Assembly (NCBI GenBank): GCA_019744975.1
Contig: JAIETP010000023.1
Location: 1 to 64,000, forward strand
Reading direction: 5' to 3'
From: Burkholderiales bacterium
GTDB taxonomy: Bacteria > Pseudomonadota > Gammaproteobacteria > Burkholderiales > SG8-41
DNA: 64,000 nt
Positions within the stretch are counted from its first letter, which is position 1; the number at the start of each line of letters is the position of its first letter. Positions 16,687-26,688 of this stretch are shown here, piece after piece. Both the position numbers and the translations under genes were made by a program. The notes under the pieces are model-generated. The model did not search any database and was not told the DNA's origin. It saw only the letters and a program-made list of their open reading frames with translations.

Positions 16687-17361
16687 ATGCGCCTGCTGAT
16701 CGTTGAAGACCATCCCATACTGGCCGACGGACTGATCATTGCGCTGAAAAGCGCCGATTACGCCGTTGACCATGCCACCACCGGTGAACAGGCCGACCAC
16801 ATGCTGGCCACGCAGCATTACGACGCGGTGATCCTCGACATCGGCCTGCCCAAACTGGACGGTTACGAAGTGCTGCGACGGATGCGGCGCAAAGGCTCGA
16901 AAACACCGGTGCTGATGCTCACTGCGCGCGATGCGCTGGAGGACCGGGTCAAGGGACTCGACCTCGGTGCCGACGATTACCTGACCAAACCCTACGACCT
17001 GCCGGAACTGGAAGCACGGGTGCGGTCGCTGATCCGCCGCGGCCAGTCCGGCGGCGGCGCCAACCTGGTCCACGGTGACTTGACGCTGGACACCGCGGGA
17101 CGGCGCGCCACCATCAAGGGCGCGGCGCTGGACCTGTCGGCGCGCGAACTGGGCGTGCTGGAAGTGCTGATGCTGCGCTCGGGACGGGTGGTCAGCAAGG
17201 AACAACTCGCCGAACAGCTCTACGGCTGGGGTGAGGAAGTCGGTGCCAACGCCATCGAAGTTTATGTGCACCGGTTGCGCAAAAAACTCGAGACGGCGGG
17301 CGTCAATGTGCGCACCATCCGCGGACTCGGCTACATGCTGGAAAAAGCGGCGCATGAGTAA
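16687..17361 (+). CDS. OmpR/PhoB-family response regulator (TctD/QseB-like)
   Basis: 224 aa; MRLLIVEDHPILADGLIIALKSADYAVD...DAVILDIGLPKLDGYEVLRRMRRKG...RLRKKLETAGVNVRTIRGLGYML. Confidence 0.95.
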   Translation: MRLLIVEDHPILADGLIIALKSADYAVDHATTGEQADHMLATQHYDAVILDIGLPKLDGYEVLRRMRRKGSKTPVLMLTARDALEDRVKGLDLGADDYLTKPYDLPELEARVRSLIRRGQSGGGANLVHGDLTLDTAGRRATIKGAALDLSARELGVLEVLMLRSGRVVSKEQLAEQLYGWGEEVGANAIEVYVHRLRKKLETAGVNVRTIRGLGYMLEKAAHE

Positions 17362-17375
17362 GGGCGTCTGACGGA

Positions 17376-18761
17376 ATGAGCAAAGCGCGCACCCTGCGCA
17401 CCCGACTGCTGTTATGGATCAGCGGTCCGCTGCTCGCCTTGTGGGTGATCAGCACACTGGTCGACCACGATGTTGCCAGGGGTTTCGTCAACCTCAATTA
17501 CGACCGCGCGCTGCTCGATACCGCAATGGATCTGGGGCGCAATGTGCGCGAGTCAAACAACCAGCTCTATCTTGATCTGCCGCAGCCGGTGATCGAAATG
17601 CTGATTTCCGGTGAACAAGGCCGTTTTTATTACCGTGCCAACGGCCCCGGCGGCGAATACATCACCGGTGACCCGGATCTCCCCGATCCGCCACCCGAGG
17701 CGGCGGAAGACCGCGTCACCTATTACAACGCCCTTTTCCGCAAAGAACCGATCCGTGCCGTCGCGCTGCGAGTGCCGGTGCGGCCGGGCTCCGGCAAAGG
17801 CGCGATCCTGATCCAGGTCGCGGAACGCTCTGCGCTGCGTGATGATTTTGCCCGCCAGATCATGCTGCGCATGATGATGCCGCAGGGCATCCTGGTGCTG
17901 CTGTCGACGCTGACGATCTGGTTCGGCCTCGGTCTCGGCCTGCGCGCGCTGACTTCCATGCGCCGGGAAATCGAAAGCCGCTCGCACATTGATCTCAGTC
18001 CGATCGACGAAGCCGGGGCGCCGGCCGAAGTGCAGCCCCTGGTGCGCGCAATGAACGACCTGCTGTCACGCCTGAGCGCCGCGCTCGCAGCCCAGCAACG
18101 CTTCATCGCCGATGCCGCGCACCAGCTGCGTACACCGGTGGCCGCGCTGAAGATGCAGGCTGAACTCGCCACGCGGCAGGTGCGCGACGGTGAAGCCGCC
18201 GTCACCCTGCAGCAGCTGCAGACGGCCGCGGATCACGCAGCGCGTCTGGTCGGCCAGTTGCTTACCCTGGCGCGCGCGGAACCCGGCTCGCACCGCAGCG
18301 TGATGCGCCAGCCGGTCGCGCTGATGTCGCTGGCGCGCGACGTCAGCGTGGAATGGGTGCCGCGGGCGCTGGCCCGCCAGATCGATCTGGGTTTCGACGA
18401 CGCTTCCGCGCCCGCGGAAATCAGCGCCGATCCATTCCTGATCCATGAAATGCTCAACAACCTGATCGACAACGCCATTCAGTACACCCCCGCGGGCGGG
18501 CGCGTCACCGTGCGCGTCCGGCTGCAGGAGGATCAGGCCATGCTGGAAGTGGAAGACGACGGCCCTGGCATCCCGGTTGAAGAGCGGGAAAAAATATTCG
18601 AGCGTTTTTACCGCATGCCCGGCGGCGCGCCGGGGGGGTGTGGCCTGGGGCTGGCCATCGTCCGGGAAATCGCGCAGGGCCACCAGGCGACAGTAGCCGT
18701 GCAGGCCGGTGCAGGCGGTCGCGGCACCTGCGTCACCATCACCTTTCCGGCGCCGCAATGA
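17376..18761 (+). CDS. Sensor histidine kinase (TctE/QseC-like)
   Basis: 461 aa; N-terminal 2CSK-type sensor region, RFIADAAHQLRTPVAALKMQAELA H-box, DDGPGIPVEEREKIFERFYR. Confidence 0.95.
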   Translation: MSKARTLRTRLLLWISGPLLALWVISTLVDHDVARGFVNLNYDRALLDTAMDLGRNVRESNNQLYLDLPQPVIEMLISGEQGRFYYRANGPGGEYITGDPDLPDPPPEAAEDRVTYYNALFRKEPIRAVALRVPVRPGSGKGAILIQVAERSALRDDFARQIMLRMMMPQGILVLLSTLTIWFGLGLGLRALTSMRREIESRSHIDLSPIDEAGAPAEVQPLVRAMNDLLSRLSAALAAQQRFIADAAHQLRTPVAALKMQAELATRQVRDGEAAVTLQQLQTAADHAARLVGQLLTLARAEPGSHRSVMRQPVALMSLARDVSVEWVPRALARQIDLGFDDASAPAEISADPFLIHEMLNNLIDNAIQYTPAGGRVTVRVRLQEDQAMLEVEDDGPGIPVEEREKIFERFYRMPGGAPGGCGLGLAIVREIAQGHQATVAVQAGAGGRGTCVTITFPAPQ

Positions 18762-20604
18762 TTTCCGTTTTTTCCTGATCCATCTCCGCTTTTTCCCGTT
18801 CCGCGCGACGCTGGGCATCTTCCTGCTGCTGCAGCGCCCACATCTGGGCATAGGCCCCGCCGCTCGCCAGCAAGGCAGCGTGGCGGCCGCGCTCGATGAC
18901 GCGCCCCTGTTCCAGCACCAGGATTTCATCGGCATCCATCACCGTCGACAGCCGGTGCGCAATGACCAGCGTGGTGCGGCCCTGCGCGATGGCATTCAAT
19001 TCCTTCTGGATCGCCTGCTCGGTGCGTGAGTCCAGCGCCGACGTCGCCTCGTCGAAAATCATGATGCGCGGATTTTTCAGTATCGCGCGGGCAATCGCCA
19101 CCCGCTGTTTTTCACCGCCCGAGAGTTTCAGCCCGCGTTCACCGACCATCGCTTCGTAGCCGTCCGGCAGGCTTTCAATGAACGCATGGATGTGCGCCGC
19201 CTTCGCCGCCGCAATGACTTCGTCGCGTGTTGCCGCCGGCCGGCCGTACTGGATGTTGTAATAGATCGTGTCGTTGAACAGCACGGTGTCCTGCGGCACG
19301 ATGGCGATGGCGCCGCGCAGGCTGGTCTGGCGCAGTTGGCGGATATCAACACCGCTGATGAGAATCGCACCGCCGGTGACATCATAAAAACGGTAGAGCA
19401 GCCGCGCCAGCGTCGACTTGCCGGCACCGCTGGCCCCCACCACCGCGACTTTTGCCGCCGGCGGGATTTCAAAACTCATGCCGTGCAGGATCTGCCGCCG
19501 CGGGTCGTAACCGAAATCGACCGCTTCGAAGCGCACGGTCGCCGGGCCCGCCGGCACATCCTGCGCACCCGGGGCATCGTCCACCTCGCGGTTCACTTCA
19601 AGCAGACTGAACATGCGCTCCATGTCGATCAGCGCCTGTTTGATTTCGCGATAAGCCATGCCGAGGAAATTGAGCGGGATGTAGAGCTGTATCAGCAGCC
19701 CGTTGACCAGCACCAGGTCGCCCAGCGACAACTCGCGCGCCACCACGCCCTGGGCGCAGAGGATCATCAGCAGCGTTGCCGCCACGGCAATGATCGCCGC
19801 CTGGCCGACGTTGAGCAGGCCGAGTGAGGCCTCGTTCCTGACCGCCATCACCTCGTAACGCTGCAGGCTTTCATCGTAACGCCGCGCCTCGTAATCCTCG
19901 TTGTTGAAATATTTGACGGTCTCGTAATTGAGCAGGCTGTCGACGGCGCGGGTGTTGGCCTTGGAGTCGAGTTCATTGGCATTGCGGCGGATCGCGGTGC
20001 GCCACTCGGTGATGCCGATGGTGAAGGCAATGTAGAGCACCACCGCGGCAAAAGTCACCGCGACAAAACGCCAGTCGAATTTGGCAAACAACACCGCCGC
20101 GACCAGCGTGAACTCCAGCACCACCGGAATGATCGAAAACAGCATGAACGACAGCAGCGTGGAAATGCCGCGGGTGCCGCGCTCGATGTCGCGGGACATG
20201 CCGCCAGTCTGGCGGTCGAGGTGAAAGCGCAGCGACAGCGCATGCAGGTGGCGGAACACGGCCAGCGCGATGCGCCGTGTCGCGCGTTGTGTCACCGGCA
20301 CAAACACCACATCGCGCAATTCGGCGAACAGCACCGTCGACAGACGCAGCACGCCGTAGGCCACCAGCAGCGCCAGCGGCAGCACCAGCACCGCCTGTTT
20401 CGAATCGAGGCCGTCGACGATGTCCTTCATCACCAGCGGTACGCCGACATTGGCGAACTTGGCCGCCACCAGGAGTACCAGCGCCACCACCACGCGCCAT
20501 TTGTATTCCCACAGGTAGGGCAGCAGCATCGGCACCACACGCCAGTCGCGGCCGCGTGCCGTAGCAGCAACCGTCGGAGGTGCTGACGCGCGGTCAGCAG
20601 TCAT
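18739..20604 (-). CDS. ABC transporter, ATM1-type heavy-metal/thiol exporter (TM + ATPase)
   Basis: 621 aa; GASGAGKSTLARLLYRFYD Walker A, LSGGEKQRVAIARAILKNPRIMIFDEATSALD; TM domain with NYETVKYFNNEDYEARRYD. Confidence 0.93.
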   Translation of the reverse strand: MTADRASAPPTVAATARGRDWRVVPMLLPYLWEYKWRVVVALVLLVAAKFANVGVPLVMKDIVDGLDSKQAVLVLPLALLVAYGVLRLSTVLFAELRDVVFVPVTQRATRRIALAVFRHLHALSLRFHLDRQTGGMSRDIERGTRGISTLLSFMLFSIIPVVLEFTLVAAVLFAKFDWRFVAVTFAAVVLYIAFTIGITEWRTAIRRNANELDSKANTRAVDSLLNYETVKYFNNEDYEARRYDESLQRYEVMAVRNEASLGLLNVGQAAIIAVAATLLMILCAQGVVARELSLGDLVLVNGLLIQLYIPLNFLGMAYREIKQALIDMERMFSLLEVNREVDDAPGAQDVPAGPATVRFEAVDFGYDPRRQILHGMSFEIPPAAKVAVVGASGAGKSTLARLLYRFYDVTGGAILISGVDIRQLRQTSLRGAIAIVPQDTVLFNDTIYYNIQYGRPAATRDEVIAAAKAAHIHAFIESLPDGYEAMVGERGLKLSGGEKQRVAIARAILKNPRIMIFDEATSALDSRTEQAIQKELNAIAQGRTTLVIAHRLSTVMDADEILVLEQGRVIERGRHAALLASGGAYAQMWALQQQEDAQRRAEREKAEMDQEKTEIIAAPER

Positions 20605-20713
20605 GATTTGCCCAGAAAGAGTTTGACCAAAAACCGGGGGTTTTCATTTTTATCAATTAAAACAATTAGTTATAATGATTTCCGGCTTGCAAGCACCTGC
20701 CGGTACAAGCCCA

Positions 20714-21514
20714 TTATCCCGGCAGTCGCTCCAGTTGCGCCGTCAGCGGCGCATGGTCGGAAATCCGGCCCCAGCGCCGGCCATGATGAACACGAACCTC
20801 CCGGACCGAAAAACCGCGCACGTATATCCGGTCCAGCCGCAGCACCGGCAGCAGCGCCGGATAACTGCGCGCGGGTGCACCGCCCGCCAGCTCGAACACT
20901 TCGTGCATGTTCAGCGGATGCGCCAGTAAATGGGTTGCGCGGTGACGCCAGTACCAGTCGTTGAAATCCCCGGCGACGATCAGCGGTGCGTCCGGCGGCA
21001 CCAGGCGCTCGATGCGCTGGCGCAGGCGCTCCAGTTGCAGCCCGCGACCGCGCGCAGTGAGCGCCAGGTGCACACAGACACAATGCAGCGCTTGCGGCCA
21101 GCCGGACACCGCGATTTCGCAGTGCAGAAGGCCACGGCGTTCGAAGCGATGCGATGAGACGTCTTCGTTGTCCCAGCGCGTGATCGGGTAACGCGACAGC
21201 ACCGCGTTGCCATGATGACCCGCGTCGTACACCGCATTTTTGCCGTAGGCGTGGCTCTGCCACAGGCTGTCGGCGAGAAACTCATATTGGGACTGCACCG
21301 GCCAGTCAAGATGGCGCGCCGCATGCACCGTGTGTTCGCCGACGACTTCCTGCAGGAACACCAGGTCGGTATTCAACAGGCGCAATTGCTCGCGCAGCGC
21401 GTGCAGCGTCGGCCGCCGCGCGAACAGCGGCGTGACCGAAAAACCCTTGTGGATGTTGTAGGTCGCGACGCTCAGCTGCGGCGGCGCGCCGGCGACATGA
21501 TCAGGAAATGGCAA
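20714..21514 (-). CDS. Endonuclease/exonuclease/phosphatase family protein
   Basis: 266 aa; LSVATYNIHKGFS, LQEVVGEH, LIVAGDFNDW, RISDHAPL. Confidence 0.92.
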   Translation of the reverse strand: MPFPDHVAGAPPQLSVATYNIHKGFSVTPLFARRPTLHALREQLRLLNTDLVFLQEVVGEHTVHAARHLDWPVQSQYEFLADSLWQSHAYGKNAVYDAGHHGNAVLSRYPITRWDNEDVSSHRFERRGLLHCEIAVSGWPQALHCVCVHLALTARGRGLQLERLRQRIERLVPPDAPLIVAGDFNDWYWRHRATHLLAHPLNMHEVFELAGGAPARSYPALLPVLRLDRIYVRGFSVREVRVHHGRRWGRISDHAPLTAQLERLPG

Positions 21515-22598
21515 GCATGCGGTCCAGCGCGATGCGCGCCAGTTCTGCCTCGTACGCCGGCACCTTGATCTGGTTCACCACCCTGCCGTCGACCAGGTTC
21601 TCCAGCGCCCAGGCCAGGTGCTGGGGGTCGATGCGCTGCATGGTCGAACACATGCACACGGTAGGCGCCATGAACTGCACCGATTTGCCCTGCGGGCCGA
21701 ATTCTTCCGCGATGCGGTTGACCAGGTTGAGCTCGGTGCCCACCAGCCAGCGCGATCCCGGCGGACTCGCCGCGATGGTCTTGATGATGTAGTCGGTCGA
21801 ACCGACGTAATCGGAAAGTTTGCATACTTCGAAATTGCACTCCGGATGGCTGATCACAGCGCCGCCCGGATGCTGCTGGCGCCAGCGCAGGATGTGCTGG
21901 GCCTGGAACATCTGATGCACCGAGCAATGGCCCTTCCACAGCAGCACCTTCGCCATCTTGATCTGCTGCGGCGTCAGGCCGCCCATCGGCTCATCCGGAT
22001 CCCAGACCAGCATTTCCGACAGCGGGATGTCCATCAGATAACCGGTCCAGCGGCCGAGATGCTGGTCAGGGAAAAACAGCACTTTCTCGCGGCGACCAAA
22101 GGCCCAGCCGAGGATATTGCGCGCGTTGGAAGACGTGCAGACGATGCCGCCGTGTTCGCCGCAAAAGGCTTTGAGGTCGGCGGCGGAATTGATGTAGGTG
22201 ATCGGCGTAACATGTTCGTCGGGATCCAGCACTTCCGCGATTTCACGCCAGGCGCGCTCGACCTTGGGCAGGCTCGCCATGTCCGCCATCGAACAACCGG
22301 CGTTGAGGTCGGGCAGGATCACTTTCTGCGAGGCGCGCGACAGGATGTCCGCGACCTCGGCCATGAAATGCACGCCGCAGAACACGATGTATTCGGAGTC
22401 CGTGCCGGAGGCCAGCTTCGACAGCTGCAGCGAGTCACCGGTCAGGTCGGCGTGTTTGTAGACGTCAGCGCGCTGATAGTGGTGACCGAGCAATACGACG
22501 CGATCGCCGAGCTTCTTCCGCGCGGCGACAATGCGTGCTTCACACGCCTCATCGGCCAGCGGTTTAAAACCCTCAAAGGCTATCGTTTTCACTTCCAT
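21501..22598 (-). CDS. nadA: Quinolinate synthase
   Basis: 365 aa; VVLLGHHYQRADVYKHADLTGDSLQLS, VICGVHFMAE-type motif, conserved Cys; HPECNFEVCKLSDYVGSTDYIIK. Confidence 0.96.
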   Translation of the reverse strand: MEVKTIAFEGFKPLADEACEARIVAARKKLGDRVVLLGHHYQRADVYKHADLTGDSLQLSKLASGTDSEYIVFCGVHFMAEVADILSRASQKVILPDLNAGCSMADMASLPKVERAWREIAEVLDPDEHVTPITYINSAADLKAFCGEHGGIVCTSSNARNILGWAFGRREKVLFFPDQHLGRWTGYLMDIPLSEMLVWDPDEPMGGLTPQQIKMAKVLLWKGHCSVHQMFQAQHILRWRQQHPGGAVISHPECNFEVCKLSDYVGSTDYIIKTIAASPPGSRWLVGTELNLVNRIAEEFGPQGKSVQFMAPTVCMCSTMQRIDPQHLAWALENLVDGRVVNQIKVPAYEAELARIALDRMLAIS

Positions 22599-22734
22599 CG
22601 TCTGATCCTTCTCCAGTGTCCCGAACTACGTTACGGTTTTGGGGAACCTCATACATTACAGGATTTTGACAGAAAAACCACCCGGAGATTCCCGCAAAAT
22701 TCGCACTCGGAATCGTCCCGGCGAAACGTGTGGT

Positions 22735-23187
22735 TTATGTGCACTGCCGCATCCGTTGCGGCAATTCGCGGATGACTTCGGCGTTGCTCCACGAAAATGC
22801 GCGGTCAGCCGCCTCGCGCCAGGGCAACCATTGGTAGTCCAGATGTTCGCGCGGCGCGAGTACGATGTCCTGGACGGCCGGCAATTTCAGGCTGAAGACG
22901 TGTTCCGTATTGTGGGTCACACCCGGTGCGTAACGGCCGCGCCAGTGTGTGTAAATTTCATAACGGTTCTCGCGCTGCCAGTCGCTCAGCGCCGCAGCGT
23001 CAGCGACGATGCCGGTTTCTTCGGCCAGTTCGCGCTGTGCGGTCTGCAGCAGCGTTTCGCCGGCATCCTGGCTGCCGGTGACGGATTGCCAGAACCCCGG
23101 ACGATCAGCGCGCTCCAGCAGCAGCACCTGCAGATCGGCGGTGTGCACCAGCACCAGCACCGAAACCGGAATTTTGTAATTCATCAT
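22735..23187 (-). CDS. nudB: Dihydroneopterin triphosphate diphosphatase (Nudix)
   Basis: 150 aa; VLVLVHTADLQVLLLERADRPGFWQSVTGSQDAGETLLQTAQRELAEETGI (Nudix box). Confidence 0.92.
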   Translation of the reverse strand: MMNYKIPVSVLVLVHTADLQVLLLERADRPGFWQSVTGSQDAGETLLQTAQRELAEETGIVADAAALSDWQRENRYEIYTHWRGRYAPGVTHNTEHVFSLKLPAVQDIVLAPREHLDYQWLPWREAADRAFSWSNAEVIRELPQRMRQCT

Positions 23188-23621
23188 CCGGCTTGAGTGA
23201 CCAGGGCCGGCAATCCGGCGGCACCCTCGCCGAGCGCGATGAACACGCGACCGCGCGGCCGCCAGTATTCCGCGCTGGCAGCGAGAATTTCCAGCAGCGT
23301 CGCGTGTTCACCGGGCGCCGCCACGGCAAAATCCGCGGCTCCGCGCAGCAGCGCCACCGTGCCCGGTTCCGCCAGCCATGACAGATCCTGCAGACAGTCG
23401 GCCAGCGCATCCCAGTTGCCGCCAAAGCTCGCTGGAAACTGAAAGCCGCGGGCACAGGCACTGAGCATTGCGTGTTTGCCGCGCGCCCGCCGCAGATCGA
23501 CCACGACCCAGCGCAGGCCCGCACGCCGCACGATAGTCTGCAATAACGCCACCTCCGCCGGCGCGCGGTACACGCCGTTGGCTTTTACGTTAAGCGCTGC
23601 TGAAAATCCGGTGGCCTTCAT
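23184..23621 (-). CDS. Barstar-family ribonuclease inhibitor
   Basis: ~145 aa from ATG 23621 (ATGA overlap with the RNase stop); LRWVVVDLRRARGKHAMLSACARGFQFPASFGGNWDALADCLQDLSWL. Confidence 0.9.
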   Translation of the reverse strand: MKATGFSAALNVKANGVYRAPAEVALLQTIVRRAGLRWVVVDLRRARGKHAMLSACARGFQFPASFGGNWDALADCLQDLSWLAEPGTVALLRGAADFAVAAPGEHATLLEILAASAEYWRPRGRVFIALGEGAAGLPALVTQAG

Positions 23622-24115
23622 TCGACAATACGCCTGAATGAGCGGTAATGATCCGCAGTGTAATAAAACTCCCCGCCATCGCGACATTGCGCGAGCCGCA
23701 GCGCGCCGGGAGAAAGTGGAGGTGGGGGTGAAGCCGCACGCTGGCGCTCGCAACCGACGACGATGCGCCGCGCACCGCGATGCCGGACTCCCGGCGTCAT
23801 CACCGTGTACTCGCGGTAATGGCCACGGGGCGCCGCGGGCAGCAGCTTTTCGTAATTGCCGAAGGTGACGCCGTCGCGATCATGGGGATAGGGCCCGCCG
23901 CGCCGGATCAGTTGCAGGGTCTCGCGGGCTTCCTGCGGCAGCTCGGCAACGCGAATTTCCTGCTTGTTTTCCTGAACCTGCGTTTGCGCTGTTTTTTTCG
24001 ACTGCGTTTGCGACTGCGGGATCTCTCCGCGCGCCACGGCCAGCGCGGAAAACGCAAGCGCCGCGATGAACCACAAGAGTTGCCGCAGCGGCATCATGCG
24101 CCACACCGTCCGCAT
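23618..24115 (-). CDS. Secreted guanyl-specific ribonuclease (RNase N1/T1/barnase-like)
   Basis: 165 aa; signal peptide; VAELPQEARETLQLIRRGGPYPHDRDGVTFGNYEKLLPAAPRGHYREYTVMTPGVRHRGARRIVVG...GGEFYYTADHYRSFRRI. Confidence 0.88.
   Translation of the reverse strand: MRTVWRMMPLRQLLWFIAALAFSALAVARGEIPQSQTQSKKTAQTQVQENKQEIRVAELPQEARETLQLIRRGGPYPHDRDGVTFGNYEKLLPAAPRGHYREYTVMTPGVRHRGARRIVVGCERQRAASPPPPLSPGALRLAQCRDGGEFYYTADHYRSFRRIVE
23687..23753. repeat. Imperfect inverted repeat inserted in-frame in the RNase gene
   Basis: Arms ttgcgcgagccgcagcgcgc and gcacgctggcgctcgcaa flank gggagaaagtggaggtgggggtgaag; encodes the extra CERQRAASPPPPLSPGALRLAQCRD segment. Confidence 0.6.
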
Positions 24116-24144
24116 CCGGAACCCGTCCCGTCAGGCCGCAGCCG

Positions 24145-25929
24145 TTACGCGGCCGGGTCGACGTTGCGCAAACGGATGTGCAGCTCGCGCAACTGCTTCT
24201 CGGTGACCGCGCTCGGCGCGTCGACCATAAGGTCCTGGCCGCGCTGCGTTTTCGGGAAGGCGATCACTTCGCGGATCGATTCAGCGCCGGTCATCAGCGT
24301 GACGATACGATCCAGGCCGAAGGCAATGCCGCCGTGCGGCGGCGCGCCGTAGCCCAGCGCGTCGAGCAGGAAACCGAATTTGGCGCGTGCGTCTTCGGGC
24401 GAGATGCCCAGCGCCGCGAACACCTGCGACTGTACTTCGGCGCGATGGATACGCACCGAGCCGCCGCCGATTTCCCAGCCGTTCAGCGCCACGTCGTAGG
24501 CCTTGGCCAGCACCTTGCCCGGATCGTTGGCCAGCAGGCCGACATGTTCGTCCTTGGGCGCCGTGAAGGGATGGTGGGCCGCGTTCCAGCGCTGCGCTTC
24601 CTCGTCGTAATCGAAGGCCGGGAAATCAACAATCCAGCACGGCCGCCAGCCGGATTCGGCATGGCCTTTTTCGTGCCCCACTTTCACCCGCAGCGCGCCC
24701 AGTGCGTCGTACACCACCTTCTTGCGGTCGGCGCCGAAAAAAATCAGGTCGCCGTTGGCGGCCTTGCTGCGCTTGAGGATTTCGGCCAGCACCGGCGGCG
24801 GCAGAAATTTGACGATCGGCGACTGCAGGCCCTGCTCGTTCAACTGGGCCACGTCGTTGACCTTGATGTAAGCCAGCCCCTTGGCGCCGTAAATCGCGAC
24901 GAAGGCGGTGTAGTCGTCTATTTCCTTGCGCGTCAGCGTCGCACCACCGGGTATGCGCAGCGCCACGACCTTGCCGTCCTTCAACGCAATCGCCTGCTTG
25001 AACACCTTGAAATCGACCTGTGACATCAGATCACTCAGGTCGGTCAACTCAAGCTTGACCCGTAAATCGGGTTTGTCCGAACCGTAACGCGCCATCGCAT
25101 CGGCATAAGTCAGCCGCGGGAATTCACCCAGATCGACATTGAGCACGTTCTTGAACAGTTCGCGGATCAGCCCTTCCATCAGCTCCTGGATTTCGCGCTC
25201 GCCGAGGAAGGAAGTTTCGATATCGATCTGCGTGAATTCGGGCTGGCGGTCGGCGCGCAGGTCTTCGTCGCGGAAACATTTGACGATCTGGTAGTAACGA
25301 TCGTAACCGGCCACCATTAGCAGTTGCTTGAACAGCTGCGGCGACTGCGGCAGCGCGTAGAACTGGCCGTCGTGCATGCGCGCCGGCACCAGGAATTCGC
25401 GCGCACCTTCGGGCGTCGACTTGTAGAGCATCGGCGTCTCAATATCGATGAAACCGTTGTTGTCGAGGTAATTGCGCACCGAGCGGGCAGCGCGATGGCG
25501 CAGCCGCAGGTTGTTTTGCATCTGCGGCCGGCGCAGGTCAAGGAAGCGGTATTGCAGGCGCACGTTTTCCGACAACTGCTCGTCATCCATCATGAACGGC
25601 GGGGTTTGCGAGGCGTTCAATATTTCCAGCGCGGTCGCCAGCACTTCGATTTCACCGCTGACCAGGTTGGCATTGGTGGTGCCTGACGGACGCTCACGCA
25701 CGCGGCCTTCAACACGCACCACGAATTCATTGCGCAGGCCGTTGGCGGTGGTGAATGTTTCCGCGCGATCCGGATCACAGACAATCTGCACCAGGCCTTC
25801 GCGGTCGCGCAGGTCGATGAAAATGACGCCGCCATGGTCGCGACGGCGATGCACCCAGCCGCACAAGCTCACGGTCTGGCCGAGGAGTTTGCGGTCGACC
25901 AACCCGCAGTAATGGCTACGCAAAGTCAT
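24145..25929 (-). CDS. aspS: Aspartate--tRNA ligase
   Basis: 594 aa; [73 protein letters not shown]. Confidence 0.98.
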   Translation of the reverse strand: MTLRSHYCGLVDRKLLGQTVSLCGWVHRRRDHGGVIFIDLRDREGLVQIVCDPDRAETFTTANGLRNEFVVRVEGRVRERPSGTTNANLVSGEIEVLATALEILNASQTPPFMMDDEQLSENVRLQYRFLDLRRPQMQNNLRLRHRAARSVRNYLDNNGFIDIETPMLYKSTPEGAREFLVPARMHDGQFYALPQSPQLFKQLLMVAGYDRYYQIVKCFRDEDLRADRQPEFTQIDIETSFLGEREIQELMEGLIRELFKNVLNVDLGEFPRLTYADAMARYGSDKPDLRVKLELTDLSDLMSQVDFKVFKQAIALKDGKVVALRIPGGATLTRKEIDDYTAFVAIYGAKGLAYIKVNDVAQLNEQGLQSPIVKFLPPPVLAEILKRSKAANGDLIFFGADRKKVVYDALGALRVKVGHEKGHAESGWRPCWIVDFPAFDYDEEAQRWNAAHHPFTAPKDEHVGLLANDPGKVLAKAYDVALNGWEIGGGSVRIHRAEVQSQVFAALGISPEDARAKFGFLLDALGYGAPPHGGIAFGLDRIVTLMTGAESIREVIAFPKTQRGQDLMVDAPSAVTEKQLRELHIRLRNVDPAA

Positions 25930-25949
25930 AAGTAATTGATTTTAAACTA

Positions 25950-26591
25950 TTATTTGTTATCGCTTGGTGTGGGCATCACGATGCCGCTGCTTTTCGGGGC
26001 CGCCACGCCCATGGACACAATGTATTTGAACGCGGCATCCACCGACATGTCGATTTCAATGACATCCACACGCCGTACATAAAAATAAAACCCGTTGACC
26101 GGGCTCGGCGTCGTCGGAATGAATACCGCGACAAGGTCCTCCGGCAAACGCGCCGCGACTTCCACCGGTACGTTGGTCTGAAACGCCAGCGACCAAGCCT
26201 CGGGATGTGGATAACGCACCAGCAGCACTTTGCGGAACGCGTGTCCGGTGCCGGAGAACAGCGTATCGCTGACCTGTTTGACGCTGTGATAAATGGTGTT
26301 GACGATGGGAATGCGCGCCAGCAGGCCTTCCCAGAACTGCACCATCCGCTGGCCCAGGATATTGGCGACCAGCACACCGGTGAAAAACACGATCAACACC
26401 GTCAGGATCACCCCCTGCCCCGGCACATGCATCCCCAGCCAGTTTTCGGTGAGCAATGCCTGCGGCAGCAGTTGCAGCGACTGATCCATGGTGCTCACCA
26501 GCAGGTTGAGCACCCACAGCGTGATCACCAGCGGCACCCAGATCAGCAGGCCGGCGATGATGTAGCTCTTGATGGCGGTTTTCTTGAACAT
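25950..26591 (-). CDS. DUF502 family membrane protein
   Basis: 213 aa; IAGLLIWVPLVITLWVLNLLVSTMDQ, RIPIVNTIYHSVKQVSDTLFS. Confidence 0.9.
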   Translation of the reverse strand: MFKKTAIKSYIIAGLLIWVPLVITLWVLNLLVSTMDQSLQLLPQALLTENWLGMHVPGQGVILTVLIVFFTGVLVANILGQRMVQFWEGLLARIPIVNTIYHSVKQVSDTLFSGTGHAFRKVLLVRYPHPEAWSLAFQTNVPVEVAARLPEDLVAVFIPTTPSPVNGFYFYVRRVDVIEIDMSVDAAFKYIVSMGVAAPKSSGIVMPTPSDNK

Positions 26592-26688
26592 GGGTTTCGT
26601 TGTGGGTTGCGCGCGGCGGGAACAGCAAACGGCATCAGCGCAACTCAGTCAGCCGGCGGGAATGCTTCCGGCGGACCGCAGGACTCAC

